Shown: in pieces, positions 53,785 through 62,973 of the stretch
Layout of the letters: each line of letters starts with the position of its first letter
How positions within the stretch are numbered: position 1 is the first letter of the stretch
Source: Porticoccus sp963925605
GTDB lineage: Bacteria > Pseudomonadota > Gammaproteobacteria > Pseudomonadales > Porticoccaceae
Direction of reading: 5' to 3'
Length of the DNA: 64,000 nucleotides
Assembly: GCA_963925605.1 (NCBI GenBank)
Contig: CAWURY010000002.1
Coordinates: forward strand, 1-64,000
Notes under the pieces: model-generated
Told to the model about the DNA's origin: nothing
Seen by the model: only the letters and a program-made list of their open reading frames with translations
The model's database searches: none
Position numbers and translations under genes: made by a program

Positions 53785-54168
53785 ATGATAAATAAGGCCA
53801 TAATTAACACAGAAAAAGCCCCCGCAGCCATTGGCACATACTCGCAGGCAATCAAGGTAAATAACACCGTCTACTTGTCTGGGCAAATTCCACTAGATCC
53901 TAAAACTATGACTATTGCCAAAGGTGGTATAGGGGCTGAAATAGAGCAGGTGTTTGTAAACCTTGCTGCCGTTTGTGAAGCGGCAGGTGGATCTCTAAAA
54001 AATATTGTAAAGTTAAATATTTATCTCACCAACCTAAACGATTTTTCTACAATTAACAACACTATGGCGCGCCATTTTGATCAACCTTATCCGGCCAGAG
54101 CAGTAATTGGAGTAAGCGCGTTACCAAAAAATTCTGCTGTTGAAATGGATGCCATTATGGTGATTTAG
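53785..54168 (+). CDS. ridA: Reactive intermediate/imine deaminase RidA
   Basis: RidA hydrolyses 2-aminoacrylate and other enamines made by PLP dehydratases. The 127 residues have APAAIGTYSQAIKVNNTVYLSGQIPLDP and the conserved substrate Arg in YPARAVIGVSALP, plus VEMDAIMV. It follows spoT by 12 bp. It can protect IlvE from damage, which is relevant since ilvE is present while ilvD is broken. Confidence 0.94.
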   Translation: MINKAIINTEKAPAAIGTYSQAIKVNNTVYLSGQIPLDPKTMTIAKGGIGAEIEQVFVNLAAVCEAAGGSLKNIVKLNIYLTNLNDFSTINNTMARHFDQPYPARAVIGVSALPKNSAVEMDAIMVI

Positions 54169-55080
54169 CTACTTCTGTTCATTTTTTAAAAGAGGAAGAT
54201 AGCCCTCCCTAAAGGTAGGAAAGAAGAACTTATAGCCGCTTTGTATCAATAACTTATTACTACACCTTCGGTTTGAAAATTCGGCGCTCCGTCTATTCTT
54301 CTTGTCGTCGCTGCCGTCTAAAATGCAAACCCCCATCTGTTTTGCCAGCCAGCGCTGCATCTCATATGCAGAAACTGGTTCATCGTCTGTAGCTAAATAT
54401 AAATTTTCTAAAGGTTTATTTTGCGCATACCGCCCCAATAAATGAACAATAACCCTAGCGCAATCCTCTGAATGGATCCTGTTGGTCCAAGCAGTGGGTT
54501 CTTTAGCGGCGATGTTGCCCTGTTTTATCTGATGAATCAGCCTGTTTCTACCGGGGCCATATATTCCAGAAAACCTCACCACTAAAGGCTTAATCCGTCG
54601 ATCTTCACTGAACAGTGGCTCTGTTGATAAAGAGCTTATAATCTTCTCTGCCTCCAGTAATCGCTTTCCTCGGAACGAGGTTGGAGCCACCCCAGAAAGC
54701 TCGTCGACCCACTCACCATTAGTTTGACCATACACGCCCGAGCTTGAGACCCACACTACCAGGCGAGGAGGGTTTTCTGATTTAGATAAGGCTAACTTCA
54801 AAGCTCTTGCTCCGGCCACATAGCTGTCACAGTATCCCTGATCACTCATATGATCAGGGGTCAAAGTGACTACTACTGCATCAACACTAGACTTGCCCAG
54901 TACAGCCAAAAGGTCTCTTATATTGCAGAGGTCCCCCCTTGTTGCGTCAATATCTGCCGGCAAAGCCAGAGGATTTCGACGCATAGCCTGCGCTTGCCAG
55001 GCGCGCCCCGGACTACCACTTGGCAGCGCTCGGATTGCTCGAACGCCAATATCTCCACAACCTATAAATAAAACTTTCAA
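54169..55080 (-). CDS. NAD-dependent epimerase/SDR-like protein (YeeZ-type)
   Basis: The 303 residues form a Rossmann protein with an N-terminal VLFIGCGDIGVRAIRAL dinucleotide motif, VVWVSSSGVYGQTNGEWVDE containing the family Y in the YGQ turn, and VRFSGIYGPGRNRLIHQI. It resembles YeeZ and other proteins annotated as NAD(P)-dependent epimerases without a defined substrate. It converges on ridA with no gap and is divergent from oxyR. Confidence 0.78.
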   Translation of the reverse strand: MKVLFIGCGDIGVRAIRALPSGSPGRAWQAQAMRRNPLALPADIDATRGDLCNIRDLLAVLGKSSVDAVVVTLTPDHMSDQGYCDSYVAGARALKLALSKSENPPRLVVWVSSSGVYGQTNGEWVDELSGVAPTSFRGKRLLEAEKIISSLSTEPLFSEDRRIKPLVVRFSGIYGPGRNRLIHQIKQGNIAAKEPTAWTNRIHSEDCARVIVHLLGRYAQNKPLENLYLATDDEPVSAYEMQRWLAKQMGVCILDGSDDKKNRRSAEFSNRRCSNKLLIQSGYKFFFPTFREGYLPLLKNEQK

Positions 55081-55134
55081 TTATTTTTCCTTTTGTGATT
55101 TATTATAGCTATGATTGAAGGCAGAGGGGCAGCT

Positions 55135-56070
55135 ATGACTTTAACCGAATTGCGTTACATCGTCACGCTTGCAAAATCATGCCATTTTGGCGTCGCGGCC
55201 GAACTATGCAACGTCAGTCAACCGACACTCAGTATTGCTGTCAAGAAATTAGAGCAAGAACTTAAAGTTGAACTATTTGAGCGTTCAAGAAATAGGGTTT
55301 TGGTCACGCCTGTGGGTAAAAAAATTATAGCTCAATCGCTTCTTGCGCTTGAAGAAATAGAAAAAATAAAGGACCTAGCAACTGCAGGGAAAGATCAGCT
55401 TCTTGCTCCTCTGCGCGTGGGGGCTATTTTTACTATTGGCCCCTATCTTTTCCCTCACTTTATTCCCAACCTCCAAAAATCTGTCCCAGCAATGCCGCTC
55501 ATTGTGGAAGAAGGCTTTACTTCGGTTTTGAAAGAACGCCTAAGAAGCGGTGCTCTAGATGTTATCCTTGTTGCATTACCCTTCGATGCCCCTGATGTCG
55601 TTGTGCAGGTCCTGTATTCTGAACCGTTTGTACTGTTACTTCCAAAGACACACCCTCTTGCCAAACAGGATTTTATAAAATCAACCGACCTAAATAATGA
55701 AAATGTTTTATTGCTAGGAGAGGGCCATTGTTTTGGAGACCAGGTCCGGCTAGCCCTTCCAGGCCTCAACAAGCAACCAGGGGGAATTAGCACGGAATCT
55801 GAAGGTAGTTCGCTAGAAACGCTTCGCCATATGGTGGCCTCAGGACTTGGGGTTACGGTTTTGCCGTTTTCTGCTGCGAGAGGATCGGGCTATAGCGATA
55901 GCTTTCTGACTACTCGCCCATTCGAAGAGCTTTCTTTGCGCAGATCAACTGCGTTAGCGTGGAGAGCAAGCTTTCCCAGACACAAAGCCATTGATGCGCT
56001 TCGAGAAGCCATTAGGCACAACCCTTTGCCTGGCTGCAGATCAGGGCCGACCAGCCCTTCATATACATGA
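55135..56070 (+). CDS. oxyR: OxyR-type LysR regulator with the resolving cysteine lost
   Basis: OxyR senses peroxide by forming a C199-C208 disulfide and activates defence genes. The start at 55135 (MTLTELRYIVTL) follows GAGGGG and gives 311 residues. The protein has the LysR HTH (about 15-65) and a redox segment VLLLGEGHCFGDQVRLALPG in which the first Cys is at 199, exactly as in E. coli, but position 208 is Leu. Surrounding OxyR motifs (TIGPYLFPH, SSLETLRHMVASGLGVTVLPFSA, ALAWRASFPR) are conserved, so the family call is firm. Cysteines elsewhere include one near the C-terminus (about residue 302). It overlaps the recG start by 4 bp. Confidence 0.92.
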   Translation: MTLTELRYIVTLAKSCHFGVAAELCNVSQPTLSIAVKKLEQELKVELFERSRNRVLVTPVGKKIIAQSLLALEEIEKIKDLATAGKDQLLAPLRVGAIFTIGPYLFPHFIPNLQKSVPAMPLIVEEGFTSVLKERLRSGALDVILVALPFDAPDVVVQVLYSEPFVLLLPKTHPLAKQDFIKSTDLNNENVLLLGEGHCFGDQVRLALPGLNKQPGGISTESEGSSLETLRHMVASGLGVTVLPFSAARGSGYSDSFLTTRPFEELSLRRSTALAWRASFPRHKAIDALREAIRHNPLPGCRSGPTSPSYT

Positions 56071-58139
56071 ACCATAAGCCTCTTAGTCAAATTCCTGTAA
56101 TAAAACTCAACGGGGTCGGGGCTCAGCTTTCCTTAAAGTTAGCCAAATTGGGGATAGAGACAACACAAGATTTACTTTTCCATTTACCTCTGCGTTATAT
56201 CGACAGAACACGCGTATCAACAATTAGGGGCGTGCAGCCAAACACAGATATTGTGGTCGAAGGAGAAATCCGTGAGTGTGCCATCGTATTTGGTCGTCGT
56301 CGTAGTCTGCTGTGTCGGCTTCAAGACGATACAGGGGTTATAAGTCTGCGTTTTTTTCACTTTAGCGGCGTCCTACGAAATAATCTAAAAGCAGGCTCAC
56401 GGCTTAGGTGTTACGGTGAAGCAAAAATCGGCAGCTCGGGGCTCGAGGTTTACCATCCAGAATGTCAATTTTTGGATCCAAACTACCCTTTGCCCCTCCA
56501 TCAACACCTGACTGCGATATACCCCACAACCGAGGGTATCTCGCAACAAAGAATACGGGGCATTATCTTGCAAGCCCTGAGCTTGATGAATGAACATCCG
56601 TTAATAGAGCTGCTTCCAGAGGAATTCAAAAAATCATCTCTTGCTGCTATGTTAAAATTTATTCATAAACCACCAAATACCGCGCCCATCGAACAACTAA
56701 ATAAAGGAGAGCACCCCTCCCAGCAACGCCTAGCTTTTGAGGAGCTGCTGGCTCATAATTTAAGCCTGCTTAAACTTAGACAGGAAGTTCAAAACCACAA
56801 GGCGCCGCCTCTTTTAAATAAAGATCATCTGAAAGAACGGTTTTTAGCTGCTTTGCCGTTTCAGCTCACAGGTGCACAGAAACGAGTAAGTCTTGAGGTT
56901 CAAAAAGATTTATCTAAATCATTCCCTATGCTGAGGTTGGTGCAAGGAGATGTTGGCTCAGGAAAAACGGTCATTGCCGCGTTAGCAGCCATTCAGTGTG
57001 TGGCTGCAGGGAAACAGGTTGCACTCATGGCACCAACCGAGGTTTTGGCAGAGCAGCATCGTCAGTCTTTTGAGGCATGGTTCAATCCACTAGGAATTAA
57101 AATCGGATGGATCACAGGAAAAGTAAAAGGGCGGGTCCGAATACAGCAGCTCGACGCAATCAAAGATGGTTCTGCCCAAATAGTAATTGGGACCCACGCC
57201 TTATTTCAAAAAGAGGTTTCTTTTCAAGACCTAGCATTAACCATAATTGATGAACAGCATCGCTTTGGGGTTCATCAGCGACTGTCCTTGAAAGAAAAAG
57301 GCAGAAATGATAATCAAATTCCCCACCAGCTTACAATGACTGCAACGCCGATTCCCAGAACGTTAGCCATGTGTGCATATGCTGACCTCGATTGTTCTGT
57401 CATCGACCAAGGTCCGCCTGGACGGCTCCCTGTTAATACCGTCGTTATCGCGGACTGTAATCGACAGAAAGTAATTGATCGGCTACAAAAAGCCTGCGCT
57501 GGTGGCCGCCAAGCATACTGGGTATGCACTCTTATTGAAGAATCTGAGCTGCTGGAAGCACAAGCCGCGGAAGCGACTGCAGCAGAGCTGCATCTTTTGC
57601 TTCCACAGCTAAAGATTGGCTTGGCGCACGGCAAACAAAAAATAGGCGAAAAATCTGCTACTATTGCTCAGTTTAAGGCGGGAAAAATTCAACTTTTGGT
57701 GGCCACCACTGTAATTGAGGTAGGCGTTGATGTCCCAAACGCAAGCTTGATGGTGATTGAAAATCCTGAGCGTCTTGGCCTAGCGCAGCTCCATCAGCTT
57801 CGAGGAAGAGTGGGGCGAGGGAAAGAAAAAAGTCACTGCGTGTTGTTGTATAGCCCGCCCTTATCACAACAAGGGGCCGAGCGACTTAAAATTATGCGCC
57901 AGACGAACGATGGATTTAAAATAGCTGAAATAGACTTAAAAATTCGTGGGGCCGGAGAAGTTCTTGGAACCAAACAAACAGGCGAAATGGCGTTTAGAAT
58001 TGCAAACTTACAAAGAGACGGCCATTTGTTACCAGAAATAAAAATATCAGCAGGGTTGTTGTTGGGTCAACATCCATTAAACGCTCAAGCAATTATCCGA
58101 AGATGGCTTCGAGACGGCGAGCGTTACAGCCAAGTATAG
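56067..58139 (+). CDS. recG: ATP-dependent DNA helicase RecG
   Basis: RecG remodels stalled replication forks and branched DNA. The 690 residues include an N-terminal wedge/OB-fold (about 50-150), helicase core with Walker A GDVGSGKT (294-301), DEQH motif near 395 (IDEQHRFG), TATPIPRTLA, and the C-terminal VGRGKEKSHCVLLY and GAGEVLGTKQTG. Length matches E. coli (693). Start overlaps oxyR (ATGA), as recG follows oxyR in Pseudomonas. Confidence 0.96.
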   Translation: MNHKPLSQIPVIKLNGVGAQLSLKLAKLGIETTQDLLFHLPLRYIDRTRVSTIRGVQPNTDIVVEGEIRECAIVFGRRRSLLCRLQDDTGVISLRFFHFSGVLRNNLKAGSRLRCYGEAKIGSSGLEVYHPECQFLDPNYPLPLHQHLTAIYPTTEGISQQRIRGIILQALSLMNEHPLIELLPEEFKKSSLAAMLKFIHKPPNTAPIEQLNKGEHPSQQRLAFEELLAHNLSLLKLRQEVQNHKAPPLLNKDHLKERFLAALPFQLTGAQKRVSLEVQKDLSKSFPMLRLVQGDVGSGKTVIAALAAIQCVAAGKQVALMAPTEVLAEQHRQSFEAWFNPLGIKIGWITGKVKGRVRIQQLDAIKDGSAQIVIGTHALFQKEVSFQDLALTIIDEQHRFGVHQRLSLKEKGRNDNQIPHQLTMTATPIPRTLAMCAYADLDCSVIDQGPPGRLPVNTVVIADCNRQKVIDRLQKACAGGRQAYWVCTLIEESELLEAQAAEATAAELHLLLPQLKIGLAHGKQKIGEKSATIAQFKAGKIQLLVATTVIEVGVDVPNASLMVIENPERLGLAQLHQLRGRVGRGKEKSHCVLLYSPPLSQQGAERLKIMRQTNDGFKIAEIDLKIRGAGEVLGTKQTGEMAFRIANLQRDGHLLPEIKISAGLLLGQHPLNAQAIIRRWLRDGERYSQV

Positions 58140-58203
58140 AATACAATATTAATGTCCTTGCAGGCTAGAACACACCACTATCAAACGACTCACAGGCAGA
58201 AAT

Positions 58204-58773
58204 TTGTTCGCTTTTCATAACCCCAATCAAATATTTCTTTCCGAGCCCAACTGGAAAAGCTATGTCCGTGCGCCCTATACCGCAGCGCCAAAGGGGTTGC
58301 GTAGCTGGCTTCTTGACAGGGGATCTCTGACGCAGCGTCTCATAAAGCTAAGTCGGGGAGAATTTAAGGTTGAAGTGCTAACACAACAAATGGCCTTTCC
58401 AGTGTTGTCAGAAACTCGGGTGCTTGGAATGCCTTTGCGGCAGAAAGCCTTGATCCGACAAGTAATTCTGTATGGCTGCAATATACCATTAGTGTACGCA
58501 CGCAGTGTTATTCCTGTCAAAACTCTTACCGGTCGCTTAAAAATTTTACGGAAACTAAATAACAGGCCTTTAGGGGCTTTTTTGTTCAGAGATATTGCCA
58601 TGCAGAGAGGTAATATTGAAATAGGCTGCCTGCATCAAGAGCTTGCCAATAATTATGGCGCGGCTGTTTGGGGTCGTCGCTCATTATTTTATCTAGACAA
58701 AAAACCGCTTCTTGTGAGCGAACTATTTATACCAGGGTTTGACAAAAAATTGCTTTCAAGTGGTTTTCATTGA
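58204..58773 (+). CDS. ubiC: Chorismate-pyruvate lyase
   Basis: UbiC releases pyruvate from chorismate to give 4-hydroxybenzoate, the ring precursor of ubiquinone. The 189 residues show LLDRGSLTQRL, the R-containing MPLRQKALIRQV, a Gly-rich NNRPLGAFLF, and EIGCLHQELAN and RRSLFYLDKKPLLVSELFIP. The start is TTG at 58204. It is followed by ubiA, the next enzyme, as in E. coli and Pseudomonas. Confidence 0.92.
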   Translation: MFAFHNPNQIFLSEPNWKSYVRAPYTAAPKGLRSWLLDRGSLTQRLIKLSRGEFKVEVLTQQMAFPVLSETRVLGMPLRQKALIRQVILYGCNIPLVYARSVIPVKTLTGRLKILRKLNNRPLGAFLFRDIAMQRGNIEIGCLHQELANNYGAAVWGRRSLFYLDKKPLLVSELFIPGFDKKLLSSGFH

Positions 58774-58823
58774 AAATATTTTTAGTCCATTTAATTTAAA
58801 ATTAATTACGCGCTAACAACTAT

Positions 58824-59705
58824 ATGTATATCTTTAAGAAAAAGAATCTAAAACAACAGCTGCTGGTCTTCTTGAGGCTCATGCGTTTTAACCGACCAGC
58901 AGGAACTGTATTGTTGCTTTGGCCAACCTTGTGGGCTCTATGGCTGTCTAGCGGAGGGCCACCAACTCTGAAAAATTTTATAATTTTTACTTTTGGTGTA
59001 GTGTTGATGCGAGCCGCAGGTTGCGTTATTAACGACGTTGCTGACCGAAAAATTGATGGCCATATAGAGAGAACGCGTGATCGACCAATCCCTTGTGGCT
59101 TCGTCAGCATCAAAGCAGCCCTCGTGGTTTTTTTTATGCTTTGTGCTGGCGCCCTTGCCTTGGTCATGCTTACTAACAACTTGACGCTTAAGCTTTCCTG
59201 CATTGGCATTATCTTAGCTACTAGCTACCCTTTCATGAAAAGGTACACTCATCTACCACAAGTATTTTTGGGCACAGCTTTTGCGTGGAGTGTTCCTATG
59301 GTTTTTGCTGCCGTAACAAACCGAATCGATAATGTATTGTGGTGGCTGTATAGCGCCGTCGTCATATGGACTATTGCATATGATACTTTTTATGCCATGG
59401 TTGATAGGGCTGATGATTTAAAAATTGGTGTTAAATCCACGGCTATCTTATTTGGCAAAATGGACCGAGCTATTACCGCATGCTTGCAGGGAACAGTTTT
59501 GGGTCTGCTAACCATAACTGGTGTTTTGTTTGAGCGAGGGGAGTGGTTTTATTGCTCGCTGATAGCTGCCGCAGCTCTATTTATCTACCAACAATATATA
59601 ATACGCAATAGTGAAAAAAATGAATGTTTTAAAGCTTTTTTAAACAACAACTACGTGGGGGCGGTGATTTTTATTGGCCTAGCACTAGATTACCAAGCAA
59701 TCTAA
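58824..59705 (+). CDS. ubiA: 4-hydroxybenzoate polyprenyltransferase
   Basis: UbiA attaches the polyprenyl tail to 4-hydroxybenzoate in the inner membrane. The 293 residues have many membrane helices and the two Asp-rich motifs, NDVADRKIDGHIERTRDRP and AYDTFYAMVDRADDLKIGVKST, which bind Mg-diphosphate. It forms an operon with ubiC, 50 bp upstream, and precedes phoB. Confidence 0.95.
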   Translation: MYIFKKKNLKQQLLVFLRLMRFNRPAGTVLLLWPTLWALWLSSGGPPTLKNFIIFTFGVVLMRAAGCVINDVADRKIDGHIERTRDRPIPCGFVSIKAALVVFFMLCAGALALVMLTNNLTLKLSCIGIILATSYPFMKRYTHLPQVFLGTAFAWSVPMVFAAVTNRIDNVLWWLYSAVVIWTIAYDTFYAMVDRADDLKIGVKSTAILFGKMDRAITACLQGTVLGLLTITGVLFERGEWFYCSLIAAAALFIYQQYIIRNSEKNECFKAFLNNNYVGAVIFIGLALDYQAI

Positions 59706-59723
59706 CAAAAAAAAACAGCAAAG

Positions 59724-59759
59724 TTGTCATATTTTTTTACATAAATGTCATGTAATAAT
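59724..59759 (+). promoter_or_regulatory. Pho-box-like sequence upstream of phoB
   Basis: TTGTCAT (59724-59730) and TTTACAT (59736-59742) resemble the two 7-bp half-sites of a Pho box, 12 bp apart rather than the usual 11. A TAATAA-type -10 (59753-59758) starts 10 bp after them. A third TGTCAT (59746-59751) is nearby. PhoB autoregulation is well known in E. coli; here it is inferred from the sequence. Confidence 0.5.
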
Positions 59760-59787
59760 GGCTTCAAATTTTTTATTGGTATTCGCT

Positions 59788-60486
59788 ATGAAAAAACAAA
59801 CTATTTTAATAGTTGATGATGAGGCGCCTATACGCGAAATGATAGCCTCGGCTCTGGAGCTTTCTGGCTACAAAACTTTACAGGCTGAAAATGCCACAAA
59901 AGCTCACAGCCTGATCATAGACGAAAAGCCAAATTTAATGTTGCTGGACTGGATGATGCCAGGCACTAGCGGTGTAGAGTTAATGCGGCGCTTAAAGCGT
60001 GATGAGCTAACGAGCTCTCTTCCTGTTATTATGTTGACGGCTAAAGCTACAGAAGACAACATGGTCCAAGGTCTAGAATCAGGAGCCGATGACTACGTCT
60101 CGAAACCGTTTTCTCCCAAAAATTTGATCGCTCGCATCAAAGCAGTGTTAAGGCGCTCGGAGACCGAAGCGCTGCAAGCGCCTTTCAAGGTAAATCAATT
60201 AATATTTGATTCTGTCAGTCATTGTGTCAGCATCTCCGGTACGCCTGTTAGGCTTGGGCCTACTGAGTTTAGGCTATTAAAATTTTTTTTATCGCACCCA
60301 GAAAGAGTATATTCGCGCAACCAAATCTTAGACTATGTTTGGGGCGGAAATGTATACATGGATGAGCGTACAATTGACGTGCATATTCGGCGTCTACGCA
60401 AAGCGTTATTGCTTGAAGGTCATGATCGCTTAATACAAACTGTTAGGGGAGCAGGCTATCGACTCTCTGCTAAAATTTCTGACTAA
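59788..60486 (+). CDS. phoB: Phosphate regulon response regulator PhoB
   Basis: PhoB is the OmpR-type response regulator for phosphate starvation. From the ATG at 59788 (MKKQTILIVDDEAP) it has 232 residues: a receiver with acidic D10-D11 and phospho-acceptor D54 in LLDWMMPG, the KPF lysine, and a C-terminal winged helix with PTEFRLLKFFLSHPERVYSRNQILDYVWG. An upstream frame from 59758 lacks family support. It is followed by phoR 14 bp later. Confidence 0.95.
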   Translation: MKKQTILIVDDEAPIREMIASALELSGYKTLQAENATKAHSLIIDEKPNLMLLDWMMPGTSGVELMRRLKRDELTSSLPVIMLTAKATEDNMVQGLESGADDYVSKPFSPKNLIARIKAVLRRSETEALQAPFKVNQLIFDSVSHCVSISGTPVRLGPTEFRLLKFFLSHPERVYSRNQILDYVWGGNVYMDERTIDVHIRRLRKALLLEGHDRLIQTVRGAGYRLSAKISD

Positions 60487-60500
60487 ATAGGATTTAAATT

Positions 60501-61808
60501 TTGCATAGAGGTCTAGAATCAGAATCACAGCTGATCCTCCTGTTGTTATTCTTGTCGACAATTGTCGGTTTAACAAACGATCATCTAGTGCTTACTTGGC
60601 TAATAGCGGTCCTTCTATATTTGACATGGGCTTCTTTAGGCATCCTCAAGCTATATCGGTGGCTAGAAAGCGGTTGTGTGGGCCACCCCCCTGACATTTC
60701 TGGCATTCCGGCAGATATGGCAGATCATCTGCATCGTATGCAACGGCGCAACGAACGATCTAAGCGGAGTCGCAAAGACCTATCGGGCCGTGTAGGTCAA
60801 GTTACTGCTGCTCTACCAGATGCGATGCTTACTCTTTCTGCTGAGAGAATATTAGAATGGTGGAACCCTTCGGCAGTAAAAATATTAGGCCTAAAAGAAA
60901 GCGACAGAGGACAGTCCATAGTTAATATAGTTCGTGATCCAAGATTTGTCGCTTTTATTGAAGACCCCATACTATCAACACAGCTAGAGCTAGCCGCATC
61001 AGACAGGCCCAATCGAACTGTTCTCTTTAGTGCAGCTACATTTGGTCAAGGTGAAATCCTTTTGATAGCTAGGGATATCTCTCGATTAAAGCATTTAGAG
61101 CAAGTGCGCCAAGACTTCTTAGGGGACATTTCTCATGAGTTGCGTACGCCATTGACTGTGTTGTCCGGCTATATCGAAACACTGCTAGATGCTCAAGAGG
61201 GTCTACCTCAAGCTTGGAAGAAAGCACTGGAGCAAATGCAAGCACAAACCAACCGGATGACCTGTTTGGCTAACGATTTAGTTATGCTGTCTCAACTAGA
61301 GTCTACAGCGGTGCCGGCACCACAAACTCTAATAGCCACAGAACAACTACTACAAGACATTGTTGAAGACGCTCTTGTTATCAATGATAGTATTTCTGCA
61401 AGCCAACCGGATAAAGTAATCCTGGAGTATATTGATGCGGTCTGCCTGTCGGGGGACCACAAGGAATTATATAGTGCCTTTTCTAATTTAGTTTTGAATG
61501 CCATCAGACATAATCCAGCTGAAACAAAGGTTAAAGTTAAAGCCTATATCGAAAACGACTTTAAAGTTATTGAGGTGTCTGATAATGGTGCCGGCATAGA
61601 CTCCAGGCACATTTCTCGCCTTACAGAGAGATTTTATCGTATTGACGCAAGTCGTTCCTCTACCACAGGCGGAACCGGGCTGGGCCTTGCAATCGTTAAG
61701 CATGTTTTAATTCGCCACTCTGGCTTGCTAGAGATAAAGAGCGCACCAGGAAAAGGCAGCATATTTAGGTGCAAATTTCCTATGGGGCCAGCCAAACTCG
61801 ACACCTAA
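60501..61808 (+). CDS. phoR: Phosphate regulon sensor kinase PhoR
   Basis: PhoR phosphorylates PhoB when phosphate is scarce, under control of the Pst transporter and PhoU. The 435 residues have two close membrane helices (about 9-25 and 28-50), a PAS domain (about 100-200), the H-box DFLGDISHELRTPLT with H212, and the ATPase motifs N (NLVLNAIRHNP), G1 (VSDNGAGID) and G2 (GGTGLGLAIV). It starts at a TTG (60501). Unlike many genomes no pst genes follow. Confidence 0.95.
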   Translation: MHRGLESESQLILLLLFLSTIVGLTNDHLVLTWLIAVLLYLTWASLGILKLYRWLESGCVGHPPDISGIPADMADHLHRMQRRNERSKRSRKDLSGRVGQVTAALPDAMLTLSAERILEWWNPSAVKILGLKESDRGQSIVNIVRDPRFVAFIEDPILSTQLELAASDRPNRTVLFSAATFGQGEILLIARDISRLKHLEQVRQDFLGDISHELRTPLTVLSGYIETLLDAQEGLPQAWKKALEQMQAQTNRMTCLANDLVMLSQLESTAVPAPQTLIATEQLLQDIVEDALVINDSISASQPDKVILEYIDAVCLSGDHKELYSAFSNLVLNAIRHNPAETKVKVKAYIENDFKVIEVSDNGAGIDSRHISRLTERFYRIDASRSSTTGGTGLGLAIVKHVLIRHSGLLEIKSAPGKGSIFRCKFPMGPAKLDT

Positions 61809-61819
61809 AAGGCTAAAGC

Positions 61820-62968
61820 TTGAAAGCTCGAATATTGGAATCCATTAACCAGTGTCCTCCGTCGCTATGGAACTCTCTTTTTGAATCAGAATATCCTTTT
61901 CTTAAGCATAGCTTTCTTTCTTTGCTGGAGTCCTCTGGTAGTGTGTGCGCAGAAACCGGCTGGATTCCTAAGCATTTATTATTAGAATCTAATGACAAAA
62001 TAATAGCTGCTATGCCCCTGTATTTAAAGTATCACTCGTGGGGAGAGTACGTGTTTGATCATTCTTGGGCTGCGGCCTATGCCCAACATGGGGTCCCGTA
62101 CTACCCTAAGCTTGTCTCTGCAATACCTTTTACGCCTTCAACTGGGCCGCGTATCGGTATGCTGCCCAATGTTGATAGCCGGCTAGTGACCAAAAAAATA
62201 CTAAGCTCCATCAAGCTGTTTGCAGAAGAGTGGGGGGCTTCGGGATGGCACCTATTGTTTCCACAGCATGAATTAGCCCAAGCGCTGATTCCAGAATTAG
62301 CAATGCAGCGTACTGGGGTGCAATATCACTGGAACAATGAAAATTATGCTAATTTCGACGCCTTTGTGCGTACTTTTACCTCAAGAAAAAGAAAAAATCT
62401 CCTCAAGGAGCGCCGCCTAGCAAATGAAAAACTACAGATTACTCGCTTGGTGGGTGCGGAAATCACTCCTGTTTGGTGGGAATTTATGCACGCCATGTAT
62501 CAACAAACATACTCAAAACGCAACGGGACAAACGGATATTTAACAAGAAATTTTTTTCAAAACCTGGGCAATACCATAGGGGCTCAAGCGATGCTGTGTA
62601 TAGCAGAAGAAAGGGATAAAAAAGCCGGCGGGAAGATTGCTGCCGCACTATTTTTTTTCGACAACAACACTCTTTATGGTCGCTACTGGGGGTGTCAGAA
62701 AGAATATGAGTTTCTGCATTTTGAGCTCTGTTACTACCAGGGCATAGAGTTTGCTATTGAAAAGAATTTGTTTTATTTTGATGCAGGAGCCCAAGGAGAG
62801 CACAAAATCTCTAGAGGATTTAAGCCAGTAGAGGTTCATTCATCACACTGGATTAGGCATCCTGGCTTTGCAGAAGCAATACAGGCGGTTTTAGATCAGG
62901 AGAACAGGCACACTAAAGACTATATAGTGTGCGCTTCTGACAACCTGCCATATAAAACTGTCCTGTAA
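61820..62968 (+). CDS. COG3146-type GNAT-fold protein (peptidoglycan-biosynthesis/recognition family)
   Basis: This 382-residue protein belongs to the FemAB-like GNAT family, with the typical start (NQCPPSLWNSLFESEYPFLKHSFL) and the segments HSWAAAYAQHGVPYYPKL and PFTPSTGPRIG, and a C-terminal AALFFFDNNTLYGRYWGC and FDAGAQGEHKISRGF. Members are found in many proteobacteria, without a firm biochemical role. It starts with TTG at 61820, 9 bases after AAAAGG. It follows phoR closely; co-expression under PhoB is possible but not shown. Confidence 0.8.
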   Translation: MKARILESINQCPPSLWNSLFESEYPFLKHSFLSLLESSGSVCAETGWIPKHLLLESNDKIIAAMPLYLKYHSWGEYVFDHSWAAAYAQHGVPYYPKLVSAIPFTPSTGPRIGMLPNVDSRLVTKKILSSIKLFAEEWGASGWHLLFPQHELAQALIPELAMQRTGVQYHWNNENYANFDAFVRTFTSRKRKNLLKERRLANEKLQITRLVGAEITPVWWEFMHAMYQQTYSKRNGTNGYLTRNFFQNLGNTIGAQAMLCIAEERDKKAGGKIAAALFFFDNNTLYGRYWGCQKEYEFLHFELCYYQGIEFAIEKNLFYFDAGAQGEHKISRGFKPVEVHSSHWIRHPGFAEAIQAVLDQENRHTKDYIVCASDNLPYKTVL

Positions 62969-62973
62969 GCGGG

